NCBI GenBank assembly: GCA_029261855.1
Contig: JAJDAN010000028.1
Span: 1 to 64,000 of the forward strand
Direction of reading: 5' to 3'
Origin: Deltaproteobacteria bacterium
GTDB lineage: Bacteria; Myxococcota_A; UBA9160; UBA4427
Length of the DNA stretch: 64,000 nucleotides
Below are positions 51,408-58,984 of this stretch, in pieces. The translations under genes were made by a program, and so were the position numbers. The notes under the pieces are model-generated. The model had not been told where the DNA came from, ran no database searches, and saw nothing but the letters and a program-made list of their open reading frames with translations. The stretch's first letter is position 1. Each line of letters begins with the position of its first letter.

Positions 51408-52118
51408 CTGAGTGCGATCAAGCAGACTCCGACGGCATCGTCGCCAGCAGCGACGCGAGATGCGATTCGCGACGGCGTCCGGGAGGCGATTCGGCAAGCC
51501 CTGAGCGAGGATCTCGACCGCTCGAACCGCCAGACCCTCACGAGACTCGCGGTCGCGGGCGGCGCGGGCGTGCTGCTCGCAGTCGCCACCGCTCTCTGCT
51601 TCGCGACCGATCGGGCCGAACCGCCTGCGGCGTGGCAACTTGCGATCTGCGTAGCGGCCTGGGCTGGGCTTCTGGGCCTGGCGCTGGGGGCGGTATCTCT
51701 TCGTATTCTCCCCAGGTCGATTCCGGTTCGCGAGGCCGTGTTCGTTGGCTTCACGGGGCTTGTGCTGACGTCGGTCCTTGCCCTGGTCGCACCCGATACG
51801 CGGCTTCTCGAGTGGGAAGTCTCGATGCAGAGCCGACAGGTCGTCGACGGGGTCGGGCCCATCGGCATCGCATTCGCATCGGGCATGCTCGGGGGCCTCG
51901 TCGCGGGGGCCCTGGGCGCGATCGCAGCGACGGTCTGCGGATTCGATCTACGCCCGGGGTGGGGCTACGCCGCAATGTTCCTCTCGTTGCTGCTCCTGCC
52001 CGCCGTCGCACTGATGACCCACGACGACCCGATTTCGGTGTCATCCGTTTGGAGCGCAGGCGTCGTAGGGGGTGCCTTTGCCGGGGTCCGGATGGGTGCA
52101 TGGTGTCGCTTCCGGTGA
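51408..52118 (+). CDS. Multi-pass membrane protein, paralogue of the sigma-factor partner
   Basis: The stop at 52118 and the body are clear: about six hydrophobic helices with WAGLLGLALGAVSL and SGMLGGLVAGALGAIAATVC. The first standard start, GTG 51570, omits a protein-like N-terminus (DAIRDGVREAIRQALSEDL). No ATG, GTG or TTG lies upstream before the preceding TGA. A CTG at 51408 gives 236 residues, close to the 237 of the convergent paralogue whose N-terminus reads DSIREGVRSGI. The function is unknown; an anti-sigma-like role is inferred from the paralogue's context. Confidence 0.6.
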   Translation: MSAIKQTPTASSPAATRDAIRDGVREAIRQALSEDLDRSNRQTLTRLAVAGGAGVLLAVATALCFATDRAEPPAAWQLAICVAAWAGLLGLALGAVSLRILPRSIPVREAVFVGFTGLVLTSVLALVAPDTRLLEWEVSMQSRQVVDGVGPIGIAFASGMLGGLVAGALGAIAATVCGFDLRPGWGYAAMFLSLLLLPAVALMTHDDPISVSSVWSAGVVGGAFAGVRMGAWCRFR

Positions 52119-52162
52119 CGACTGCGACAACCCGCTGCGTCTCGCGGCGCGCGCGAGGCCGA

Positions 52163-52876
52163 TCAGGGCGTCGTCGTTCGGCGTGCCACGCGAGCGCCAA
52201 CCCAGGCTCCCCAGACGACCCCCATGTACGCGCCTGCTGCAGTTCCTGCGATCCAACCGCAGAAGACCGCAATCGAGGTGTCGAACGATTGCAGGACGAC
52301 ACCCGGAGCGAGCAGAAGGACCAGGGCCGCCGCCGGGAGCAGACGCGTCCCGGCCGAGGGCGCCTGGTCCTTGGGAACGACAAGCGACGACAGCAACCCG
52401 ATGGCGAGTGTCGCGACGAACCCGAAGCACAGGGCGCTGGCGGCCGACCCCCACGTCGTCGCGACCGCCGCGCCGACCCCGAACCCTGACCACCAAGCGA
52501 GGAAGTGCTGGTCTGGACACGCGATCCCGCAGATCCCCGCGAGACCGAGGCCGAGGAGTCCAACCGCGGCAGAACGGGCGAGGGGAAGCCTTGGCGTTCG
52601 TAGCTGCAAGAACGCTACCGAGAACGCGACAACGAGCAGCCCGGCCCAGACACTGCTGAATACGACCACGTGCCAGGGCGGGTGGTGGTCATAGGGATGG
52701 GCGGCTACCAGGAGAGTCGCACCCAGGCCACCCGCGACACCCGCGAACCCAGCAGCGAGCAGCAGCCTTGCGGCCCGCCCTCCGCGCAGCTCGACATCCT
52801 GCCGGATCGTTGCCAGGATGCCCGACCGCACGCCCTCGCGGATCGAATCCGGTGCCCTCTCGTTCTCGGCTTCCAA
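52163..52876 (-). CDS. Multi-pass membrane protein encoded behind an ECF sigma factor
   Basis: This 237-residue protein starts with TTG after GGGAG and has about six transmembrane helices (for example LLLAAGFAGVAGG, WAGLLVVAFSVAFLQL and VFCGWIAGTAAGAYMG). It follows the ECF sigma gene by 36 bases on the same strand, the usual place for an anti-sigma factor. It resembles the DUF1109/NrsF type of integral-membrane anti-sigma proteins in layout only. It is homologous to the convergent gene at 51408-52118. Confidence 0.72.
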   Translation of the reverse strand: MEAENERAPDSIREGVRSGILATIRQDVELRGGRAARLLLAAGFAGVAGGLGATLLVAAHPYDHHPPWHVVVFSSVWAGLLVVAFSVAFLQLRTPRLPLARSAAVGLLGLGLAGICGIACPDQHFLAWWSGFGVGAAVATTWGSAASALCFGFVATLAIGLLSSLVVPKDQAPSAGTRLLPAAALVLLLAPGVVLQSFDTSIAVFCGWIAGTAAGAYMGVVWGAWVGARVARRTTTP

Positions 52877-52912
52877 CTCTACTCCCGACGCTCCGGAGAT
52901 GACGGCCGACCT

Positions 52913-53491
52913 TCAGCGCGCGGATACGCTGACAGGAGACTCGACGAGTGTCGCGCGAAGGCGCTGGATCGCACGGGAGGCCATCTTCTTGACAGCGTCC
53001 GCCGACTTCCCGAGATGCTCCGCGAGCTCGGGGTAGCCGACCCCCTCGATCTTTGCAGACAGCACCACGTAGCGCTCCTCGGGAGAGAGCATCGCGAGCA
53101 GCTGGTCGACCTGCTCGAGGTCCGCAAGCTGCTGTTCGCTTCCAGCGCCCTTGGTGTGGGGATCGCGGTCGGCCATGGGAACCTCGCAGCGGCGAAAGGC
53201 GCGGCGGTGGTCGTCGATGAGGAGCCGGTTGGCGATCTGAAAGAACCATGGGGTGAACGGACGGCTGGGCTCGTACCGAGCCCGCGCACCGTGGATCCGC
53301 AGGAACAACTCCTGGTACAGATCCTCGGCGCGTTGGGGAGATCCCGTCCGACGGAGGAAGAAGACGTATGCCCGGGGCTCGTAGCGACGAAAGAGCTCGT
53401 CGAAGGCTTCCACGTCTCCCGCGGCGTAGCGAGCCATGAGTACTTCATCCTGTTCTTTCCGGCGTACCGCAGCTTGCGCTGTCATGCGCAT
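52913..53491 (-). CDS. ECF-type RNA polymerase sigma factor
   Basis: This 192-residue protein starts at ATG 53491 after GGGAGGGCATCGAG. Region 2 (FDELFRRYEPRAYVFFLRRT and RAEDLYQELFLRIH) and region 4 (LSPEERYVVLSAKIEG, then YPELAEHLGKSADAVKKMA) are intact, with no region 3. It probably responds to an envelope or metal stress and is controlled by the membrane protein downstream. It is divergent from the antiporter gene. Confidence 0.92.
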   Translation of the reverse strand: MRMTAQAAVRRKEQDEVLMARYAAGDVEAFDELFRRYEPRAYVFFLRRTGSPQRAEDLYQELFLRIHGARARYEPSRPFTPWFFQIANRLLIDDHRRAFRRCEVPMADRDPHTKGAGSEQQLADLEQVDQLLAMLSPEERYVVLSAKIEGVGYPELAEHLGKSADAVKKMASRAIQRLRATLVESPVSVSAR

Positions 53492-53706
53492 CTCGATGCC
53501 CTCCCGAGCGATCAGCGGAATACGGGTGCACTCGGCGTGCCATCCAAGAACAGGCTCCAGGCCGGTCTCCGGGATGAAGAACGCGGGGAAATGTGGAATA
53601 GAGGTACAGACGGACCGGAGCGGAGTCTACTCGACACATCCAGATCGGCCCGCTGGCCGTTCGCGAATTGGTGGGTGTCCGGGGGACTGATGAGTCAACT
53701 CGCCCG
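53492..53706. other. Intergenic region between the ECF sigma gene and the antiporter gene
   Basis: This divergent promoter region has no recognisable open frame. I see no clear sigma-70 boxes. Its right end carries the antiporter's AGGAGG ribosome site (53707-53712). Confidence 0.4.
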
Positions 53707-53717
53707 AGGAGGTGATC

Positions 53718-54899
53718 GTGGAACTTCATTGGCTGCTCCCCGTCGTTCTGATCACCGCCAAGCTTCTCGGGGGCGCGGCCCGACGGTGCGGCTTCCCTGC
53801 GGTGGTCGGAGAAATCACTGCTGGGATCGTACTCGGACCTTCCCTCCTCGGTCTGGTCGAGCTGCCGGCACATGGGGAGACGACCTCGCCCCTTCTCGCG
53901 CTCGCACAGATCGGGCTCTGCGCCCTCCTGTTTCGCATCGGTCTCGAAACGGACCTCGAGAACGCCCGCCGGATGATCGGCCGGGCAGCCGCGCTCGGGA
54001 TGGTCGGGATGCTGCTACCGCTGCTCCTCGGCGCGCTCGCGGCTGCCGCGCTGGGTGTCTCGCTACTTCCCGCGCTCTTCGTCGGCGCCACGCTCACCGC
54101 CACGAGCATCGGCGTTACCGCCGCAGTTCTCGAAGAGCTCGAGGCCAGTGCAAGCCGAGCCGCGACCCTGATCCTCGGAGCCGCGGTCGTCGATGACGTC
54201 CTCGGGCTGATCCTGCTGGCGGCCCTGATCGGAGTCAGCTCCGCGAACGGGGCCGTCGGCCTCGCGCTCGCAGTAGCGGTCGGACAGGCGGTGCTCTTCC
54301 TGGTCGTGGCGCTCTCGCTCGGTCGCCCGCTCACCGAGGCAACGCTGCGGCTGACGCGCTGGACCCGTTCACAGGGCACGCTCTTCGCGCTCGTGTTCAG
54401 CGCCTTGCTTCTGACGGCCTGGGTCGCAAAGCTCGTCGGCTTGGAGTTCATCATTGGTGCCTACGCGGCGGGTCTCGCGCTCGCACGACACCCCGAACGC
54501 GAATGGCTCCGGTCAGAGTTCCGGCCGGTCGTCGAGCTCTTCACCCCGGTGTTCTTCGTGCTCGTCGGCAGCGCGATCGCGATCGACAGCTTCTCGACGA
54601 CGAGCGCCTCGGGCCGCCTCACGCTGTCGCTCGCCGGCGTCCTCTTCGTCGCCGCGGTCGCCGGCAAGCTTTTCGCCCCGATGGCCATCCCGAAGCTCGG
54701 CGCCCCACCACTCGCGGTGGGAAGCGCCCTCGTGCCGCGCGGCGAGGTTGGGCTCGTCTTTGCCCAGGTGGGCCTCGGCGAGGGGGTACTCTCCCCCGAC
54801 CTCTTCGCAGCCCTCGCTTTGGTGATCATCGCGACGACTCTGGTGGGCCCCTTGCTTCTGCGCCGGTTCTGGCCCACCGACCCGCCGCTCGTCGCGTGA
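53718..54899 (+). CDS. Monovalent cation:proton antiporter (CPA2/KefB type)
   Basis: This 393-residue protein has about 12 transmembrane helices. GTG 53718 is chosen because AGGAGG lies 5 bases upstream and overlaps the alternative GTG 53712. The CPA2 motif AAVVDDVLGLILL carries two adjacent Asp residues that bind cations. GEITAGIVLGPSLLG and PRGEVGLVFAQVGLG are also conserved. It exchanges Na+ or K+ for H+ at the inner membrane. No regulatory NAD-binding tail is present. Confidence 0.9.
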   Translation: MELHWLLPVVLITAKLLGGAARRCGFPAVVGEITAGIVLGPSLLGLVELPAHGETTSPLLALAQIGLCALLFRIGLETDLENARRMIGRAAALGMVGMLLPLLLGALAAAALGVSLLPALFVGATLTATSIGVTAAVLEELEASASRAATLILGAAVVDDVLGLILLAALIGVSSANGAVGLALAVAVGQAVLFLVVALSLGRPLTEATLRLTRWTRSQGTLFALVFSALLLTAWVAKLVGLEFIIGAYAAGLALARHPEREWLRSEFRPVVELFTPVFFVLVGSAIAIDSFSTTSASGRLTLSLAGVLFVAAVAGKLFAPMAIPKLGAPPLAVGSALVPRGEVGLVFAQVGLGEGVLSPDLFAALALVIIATTLVGPLLLRRFWPTDPPLVA

Positions 54900-55012
54900 G
54901 TGCTCGGCCCGGTCACGCTTGCGCGCGGTATTCGTACTAACCTCACGCTAACCTGGCGCCCTGGTATGGGCGGCCGGGGCGCGAGTCCCAAGACGAGAAC
55001 AGGAGAACACCA

Positions 55013-55366
55013 ATGAACCGCATCATCGCAACACTGAGCACGGGGCTGGCGCTGGCGCTGACTCCGGTGGGCGCCTGGGCAGACTCGCCCTCGCCCCAGT
55101 CGGGCGTCCAGCATCTCGAGCATCTGATGATCGACAACGCGGACACACCCGCAGAGCACCAGGCGCTGGCCCGCTACTACCGCATGAAGGCCAACGAGGC
55201 GCGAGACCTCGCCGCCGAGCACCGCGCCATGGCCAAGGGATACAACGGGAAGCCCGGCGAACTCCGACGGATGAAGAAGCACTGCGATCGCATCGCCGAG
55301 CTCAACGACGAGCTGGCAACCCAGTACGACGATCTCGCCAAGGGCGAGGACGCCGCGGCGAAGTAG
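55013..55366 (+). CDS. Small secreted helical protein
   Basis: This 117-residue protein starts after AGGAGAACACCA and has a signal peptide (cleavage near GAWAD). The mature part is helical with charged heptad-like stretches (LARYYRMKANEARDLAAEH and LNDELATQYDDLAKGE) and one Cys. It is likely periplasmic. I do not recognise a family; the fold resembles small stress-related coiled-coil proteins. Confidence 0.65.
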   Translation: MNRIIATLSTGLALALTPVGAWADSPSPQSGVQHLEHLMIDNADTPAEHQALARYYRMKANEARDLAAEHRAMAKGYNGKPGELRRMKKHCDRIAELNDELATQYDDLAKGEDAAAK

Positions 55367-55390
55367 CCATCAAGCGGCGCGCTCGGAACT

Positions 55391-55422
55391 CGACGCCGGT
55401 CGCGGAGCCGCGACCGGCGTCG
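55391..55422. terminator. Perfect hairpin between convergent genes
   Basis: A 15-bp stem (55391-55405 with 55408-55422) with a 2-base loop sits between the small secreted protein and the convergent K+ channel gene. T-runs are weak (only a TTT nearby), so it is probably a bidirectional terminator or attenuator. Confidence 0.6.
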
Positions 55423-55460
55423 CTGCGTTTCGGGAAGCGTGCGAGAACTCACCCGGACCA

Positions 55461-55937
55461 TCATCGATGCACGCAAACCGAGAAGTAGTGACCCAGGGCA
55501 ACCCCCACGAAGGAGATTCCCGCCAGCCCTTCCGCTGCAGCGAGCGCCTTGCCGAGAGGCGCGATCGGCGCGAGGTCTCCATATCCGACCGTCGTGATGG
55601 TCGTGACGCTCAAGTACAGCGACTCGAAGAATACCTCGTGCAGGCGCTGAACGTGGACCTCGAGGGTCGCGGGATCACCGGCAGACCAGAGAGTCGGCAT
55701 GCCCGCAAAGCCAGGCTCGACGCTCCCAACCTGCACGAGCGCGTAGGCACTCGCAAACAGGACGATCAGGGCGCCGTAAGCTTCGAGCAGCCCGAGGAGT
55801 CGGAACTGCAGACCGTCCCGCAAGACCCAGCGAACGATCCAGACGACGCCGGCGATGGGTACGACCACACCGAGGGCGAAGAGCCAGACCATGACGGACG
55901 CGTGGGGAACGGTCGCCTCGACCGACCCGCCATGCAT
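55461..55937 (-). CDS. Two-transmembrane K+ channel (Ion_trans_2 type), 5' end probably truncated
   Basis: This 158-residue frame has two main hydrophobic helices and the selectivity filter TVGYGD in a pore loop (SLYLSVTTITTVGYGD). The ATG at 55937 is the only standard start, but the frame upstream reads a good extra helix (ALTLLLCLVPYLGLRV) and a Gly/Ser-rich stretch without any ATG, GTG or TTG, so the real gene probably starts earlier. See the C9G7 entry for the likely cause. The protein conducts K+ across the inner membrane. Confidence 0.82.
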   Translation of the reverse strand: MHGGSVEATVPHASVMVWLFALGVVVPIAGVVWIVRWVLRDGLQFRLLGLLEAYGALIVLFASAYALVQVGSVEPGFAGMPTLWSAGDPATLEVHVQRLHEVFFESLYLSVTTITTVGYGDLAPIAPLGKALAAAEGLAGISFVGVALGHYFSVCVHR

Positions 55938-56122
55938 TCCGCCCGCCAGATAGACCCGAAGCCCGAGGTAGGGGACGAGACACAGGAGGAGGGTCAGTGC
56001 CGCAATGCGTTTCTGTGCAGAGAGCGAGGGGGACTCCTTCCCGGGCGAACCGGCACCACCACCCCCCCCCGGGGGGGCAGGTTTGAGGGTGCGCGCCTAC
56101 CGCTTGCTCCTCTCGTCGTCAT
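55938..56122 (-). other. Probable missing N-terminus of the K+ channel with a C9G7 tract
   Basis: The tract C9G7 (56062-56077) lies between an ATG at 56122, which opens a different frame on the minus strand, and the channel frame. Adding one base, or removing two, in the run would join them into one protein starting MTTRGASG and continuing into the extra helix. This may be an assembly error in a homopolymer or a real phase-variable tract. Confidence 0.5.
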
Positions 56123-56309
56123 CCGCCGCGCCAGACCAGCTACGGGTCAGCTCGGTCAAAAGTGACACGTCCCGTCACGAGTGGGCGCGCAGCACGTATT
56201 CTTGGACCTGTCGCGCTGGACGAAACCGTCTGTAGCTTCGATTTTCTCTCGATCGCCGGGGAGTGCGAGTTCTCCGGCGTCGGAGCCAACTGCGGACGGG
56301 AGCGAACGG

Positions 56310-57602
56310 ATGAGGGGACGACCGGCGCGTGCTTCCTGGTGGATGCCGCTGGCGGCGAGCCTGCTACTGCTCGGCGCTGCCGACGGCACGTTCGAAACGC
56401 CCCCCGATCCCCTACCGCTGAGTTGGTGTCTGGAGCGCGCCCGCACTACGAATCCGTCCTTGGACATCGCCCGCTCGGCCGCCGAGGCGGCGAGCACGCG
56501 CGTGTATCCAGCAGGCGCCCTTCCGGACCCGCGCTTTCGCTACGAGCTGAGCAACATCCCCACCGGCGACTGGGACCTCGACTCGACACCGCTTTCCGGT
56601 CAGCAGCTCGGCTTGAATCAGCACCTGCCCTTTCCCGGGTTGCTCGGGCGGCGGCGTGACGCCGCAGAGTCCGCGGCGGAAGCCTCCAAGGAAGAGCTGG
56701 GAGACGAGTCCCGCCAGGTCGAAGCCGCGGTCGAGCGGGCCTGGGTCGAGCTCGGCTTCGCGCAGCGGGCACTCGATGTCACGCGAGAGAACGTCGGCCT
56801 GCTGCGCCAACTCGCGAAGATCGCCGAGGCGAAGTACCGGGTGGGCGAAGGACTGCAGCAGGACGTGATTCGCGCGCAGGTCGCGCTCACCGAGCTGCTG
56901 GACGAGGAGCTTCGCCGAGAATCCGCGATCCGGTCCGCAGAAGCGGGGCTCGCCAATCTTCTCGACCTGAGATTCGAGAACTCCTTGCCGCGAACCACTT
57001 CTCCGCACGAGCCGGCGCCGCTTCCGAACATGGCTGCGCTGCTCGACGATCTCGAGAAAACGAGCCCGCGTCTTCGCGCGCTCGCGCAACGAGTCGACGA
57101 GGCCGAGCATCGCAAACGCGTGGCAGAGCTCGAAGGGTATCCGGACTTCGACCTGGGCGTCGGCTACCGGATCCGCCAGAAAGCGAGGGGCGACCCGGTG
57201 AACGGAGACGACTTCGTCGGTGCGAGCGTTACCATTCGCCTGCCGATCGACCGTCACAAGTGGAGCGAGCACGTTGCGGAACAAGGTGCGCTCCTGCGCC
57301 GAAGCCAGGCGGAGTATCGGATGTTCCGGTCGGCTCTGCGTGACCGCCTTCGTTCGAGCTACGCCGAGCTGGAACGCGCGGACCGGGAAATCGAGCTGCT
57401 CGAGGGCGGCCTCGTCCCGCAGGCGCGCCAGTCCCTGGACTCGAGTCGCTCGGGGTACTCGGTGGACAAGGTCGACTTTCTGAGCCTGATCGACAGCCAG
57501 GTTCGGCTGCTGAACGCGCAGCTGCGCCTCGAGCGCGCGATCGCGGACCGGCGCAGCGCGTTCGCGGCTGTCGAGGCGACCGTAGGAGCATCGTTGCGAT
57601 GA
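56310..57602 (+). CDS. Outer-membrane channel of a CusCBA-type pump (TolC family)
   Basis: An ATG at 56310 after GGGAGCG gives 430 residues with a signal peptide (PLAASLLLLGAADG) and two TolC coiled-coil repeats. Typical phrases are PLSWCLERARTTNPSL, VERAWVELGFAQRALD and VDFLSLIDSQVRLLNAQLRL. It would form the outer-membrane exit duct for the Cu/Ag pump encoded downstream. The adaptor gene follows with a 4-base overlap. Confidence 0.9.
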   Translation: MRGRPARASWWMPLAASLLLLGAADGTFETPPDPLPLSWCLERARTTNPSLDIARSAAEAASTRVYPAGALPDPRFRYELSNIPTGDWDLDSTPLSGQQLGLNQHLPFPGLLGRRRDAAESAAEASKEELGDESRQVEAAVERAWVELGFAQRALDVTRENVGLLRQLAKIAEAKYRVGEGLQQDVIRAQVALTELLDEELRRESAIRSAEAGLANLLDLRFENSLPRTTSPHEPAPLPNMAALLDDLEKTSPRLRALAQRVDEAEHRKRVAELEGYPDFDLGVGYRIRQKARGDPVNGDDFVGASVTIRLPIDRHKWSEHVAEQGALLRRSQAEYRMFRSALRDRLRSSYAELERADREIELLEGGLVPQARQSLDSSRSGYSVDKVDFLSLIDSQVRLLNAQLRLERAIADRRSAFAAVEATVGASLR

Positions 57603-58981
57603 AGATCGGGCACTGGATCATGCTGGCGGTGCTACTCGCAGCCGTCGGGGCCGCGGGCTGGTGGGCTGGCACCCAGAGGACGCAAGGTCCTCAAACGGAG
57701 ACGGAGTCCGCGAGCGACGGTCCCTGCCCCGGTGGTGCGAAGCCCGCGTACTGGAAGGCGCCTATGGACCCGAGCTACATCCGAGACTCGCCGGGCAAGA
57801 GCCCGATGGGCATGGACATGGTGCCCGTCTGCCCCGGTGCCGCCCCGGTAGGCAGCGACGTCCAGATCGATCCCTCACTGGTCCAGAGCATGGGCGTGCG
57901 CGCCGCCCCGGTGGAGCGTCGCGACCTTGGGCGGCGCGTCCGCACGCTGGGTCGGGTCGACTACGACGAGCGCCTCGTCGCTCACGTGCATACGAAGATC
58001 CAGGGATGGATCGAGAAGCTCTCCGTCGAGTACGAAGGAGAGATGGTCAAGAAAGGACAGCCTCTGCTCGACATCTACTCGCCCGAGCTCGTCTCGACCC
58101 AGGAGGAGCTGCTCCTGGCTTCGCGCTATCGCGACTCGACCAGCGGGAGTCGATTCGAGGACATCTCACGGGGGGGCGAGGATCTATTCGAAGCGACGCG
58201 ACGCCGTCTCGAACTCTGGGACATCCCCGACCGCGACATCGAGCGCTTGCTGGAAACCGGCACGGTCCGCAAGAACCTCACCCTGTACGCGCCGACCGGG
58301 GGAGTCGTCACGAAGCTGATGGCGCGCGAGGGGATGGAGGTCGCGCCCAATCACAATCTCTACACGATTGCCGACCTCTCTCGTGTATGGGTCTATGCAG
58401 ACGTCTACGAGTACGAGCTGCCCTGGGTGAAAGAGGGTCAGCGGGCGGTCATCGACCTGAGCTACCTGCCGGGCCGCAAGTTCGAGGGCACCGTGACCTA
58501 CGTGTATCCGTTCCTGGAACCGAAGACGCGTACGGCCCGCGTCCGGATCGAACTCGCGAACCTGGACATGCTCTTCAAGCCGGATATGTACGCGAACGTC
58601 ACGATCGAGACCGAGACTCGCAAAGACGTTCTCGCGGTACCGGACGAGGCGATCATCCGGTCCGGCCGGCGCACGCTGGCCGTGGTCGCCATGGGAGAGG
58701 GAAGCTTCTCGCCGCGTGAAGTGGTCCTGGGGATCGACTCGGGTGACGGCTGGGTAGAGGTGCAGAGCGGGCTCGCCGAGGGCGACAGCGTCGTGACCTC
58801 AGGCCAGTTCTTGATCGACAGCGAGAGCAAGCTGCGCGAAGCCGTCCAGAAGATGCTCTCGCCAGGCCATAGCGCGACGGGAGAGGGCGAGGGGTCCGCC
58901 GACGCCGACCCCCACGCTGGACATTCGACGGGTGACGCTCCACCGACTCCCGGGGAGCACGTAGGGCACGGCAAGGAGTAG
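57599..58981 (+). CDS. cusB: Periplasmic adaptor of a CusCBA-type pump with heavy-metal-binding domain
   Basis: This 460-residue protein has an N-terminal signal/anchor and then a heavy-metal-binding domain (YWKAPMDPSYIRDSPGKSP and MGMDMVPV) with Met residues, as in CusB-type proteins that take Cu(I) or Ag(I). Alpha-hairpin, lipoyl and beta-barrel regions follow (IYSPELVSTQEELLLASR and ADVYEYELPWVKEGQ). A Gly/His/Asp-rich tail (DPHAGHSTGD) may also bind metal. It overlaps the channel gene and is 3 bases from the pump gene. Confidence 0.9.
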   Translation: MKIGHWIMLAVLLAAVGAAGWWAGTQRTQGPQTETESASDGPCPGGAKPAYWKAPMDPSYIRDSPGKSPMGMDMVPVCPGAAPVGSDVQIDPSLVQSMGVRAAPVERRDLGRRVRTLGRVDYDERLVAHVHTKIQGWIEKLSVEYEGEMVKKGQPLLDIYSPELVSTQEELLLASRYRDSTSGSRFEDISRGGEDLFEATRRRLELWDIPDRDIERLLETGTVRKNLTLYAPTGGVVTKLMAREGMEVAPNHNLYTIADLSRVWVYADVYEYELPWVKEGQRAVIDLSYLPGRKFEGTVTYVYPFLEPKTRTARVRIELANLDMLFKPDMYANVTIETETRKDVLAVPDEAIIRSGRRTLAVVAMGEGSFSPREVVLGIDSGDGWVEVQSGLAEGDSVVTSGQFLIDSESKLREAVQKMLSPGHSATGEGEGSADADPHAGHSTGDAPPTPGEHVGHGKE

Positions 58982-58984
58982 CGG

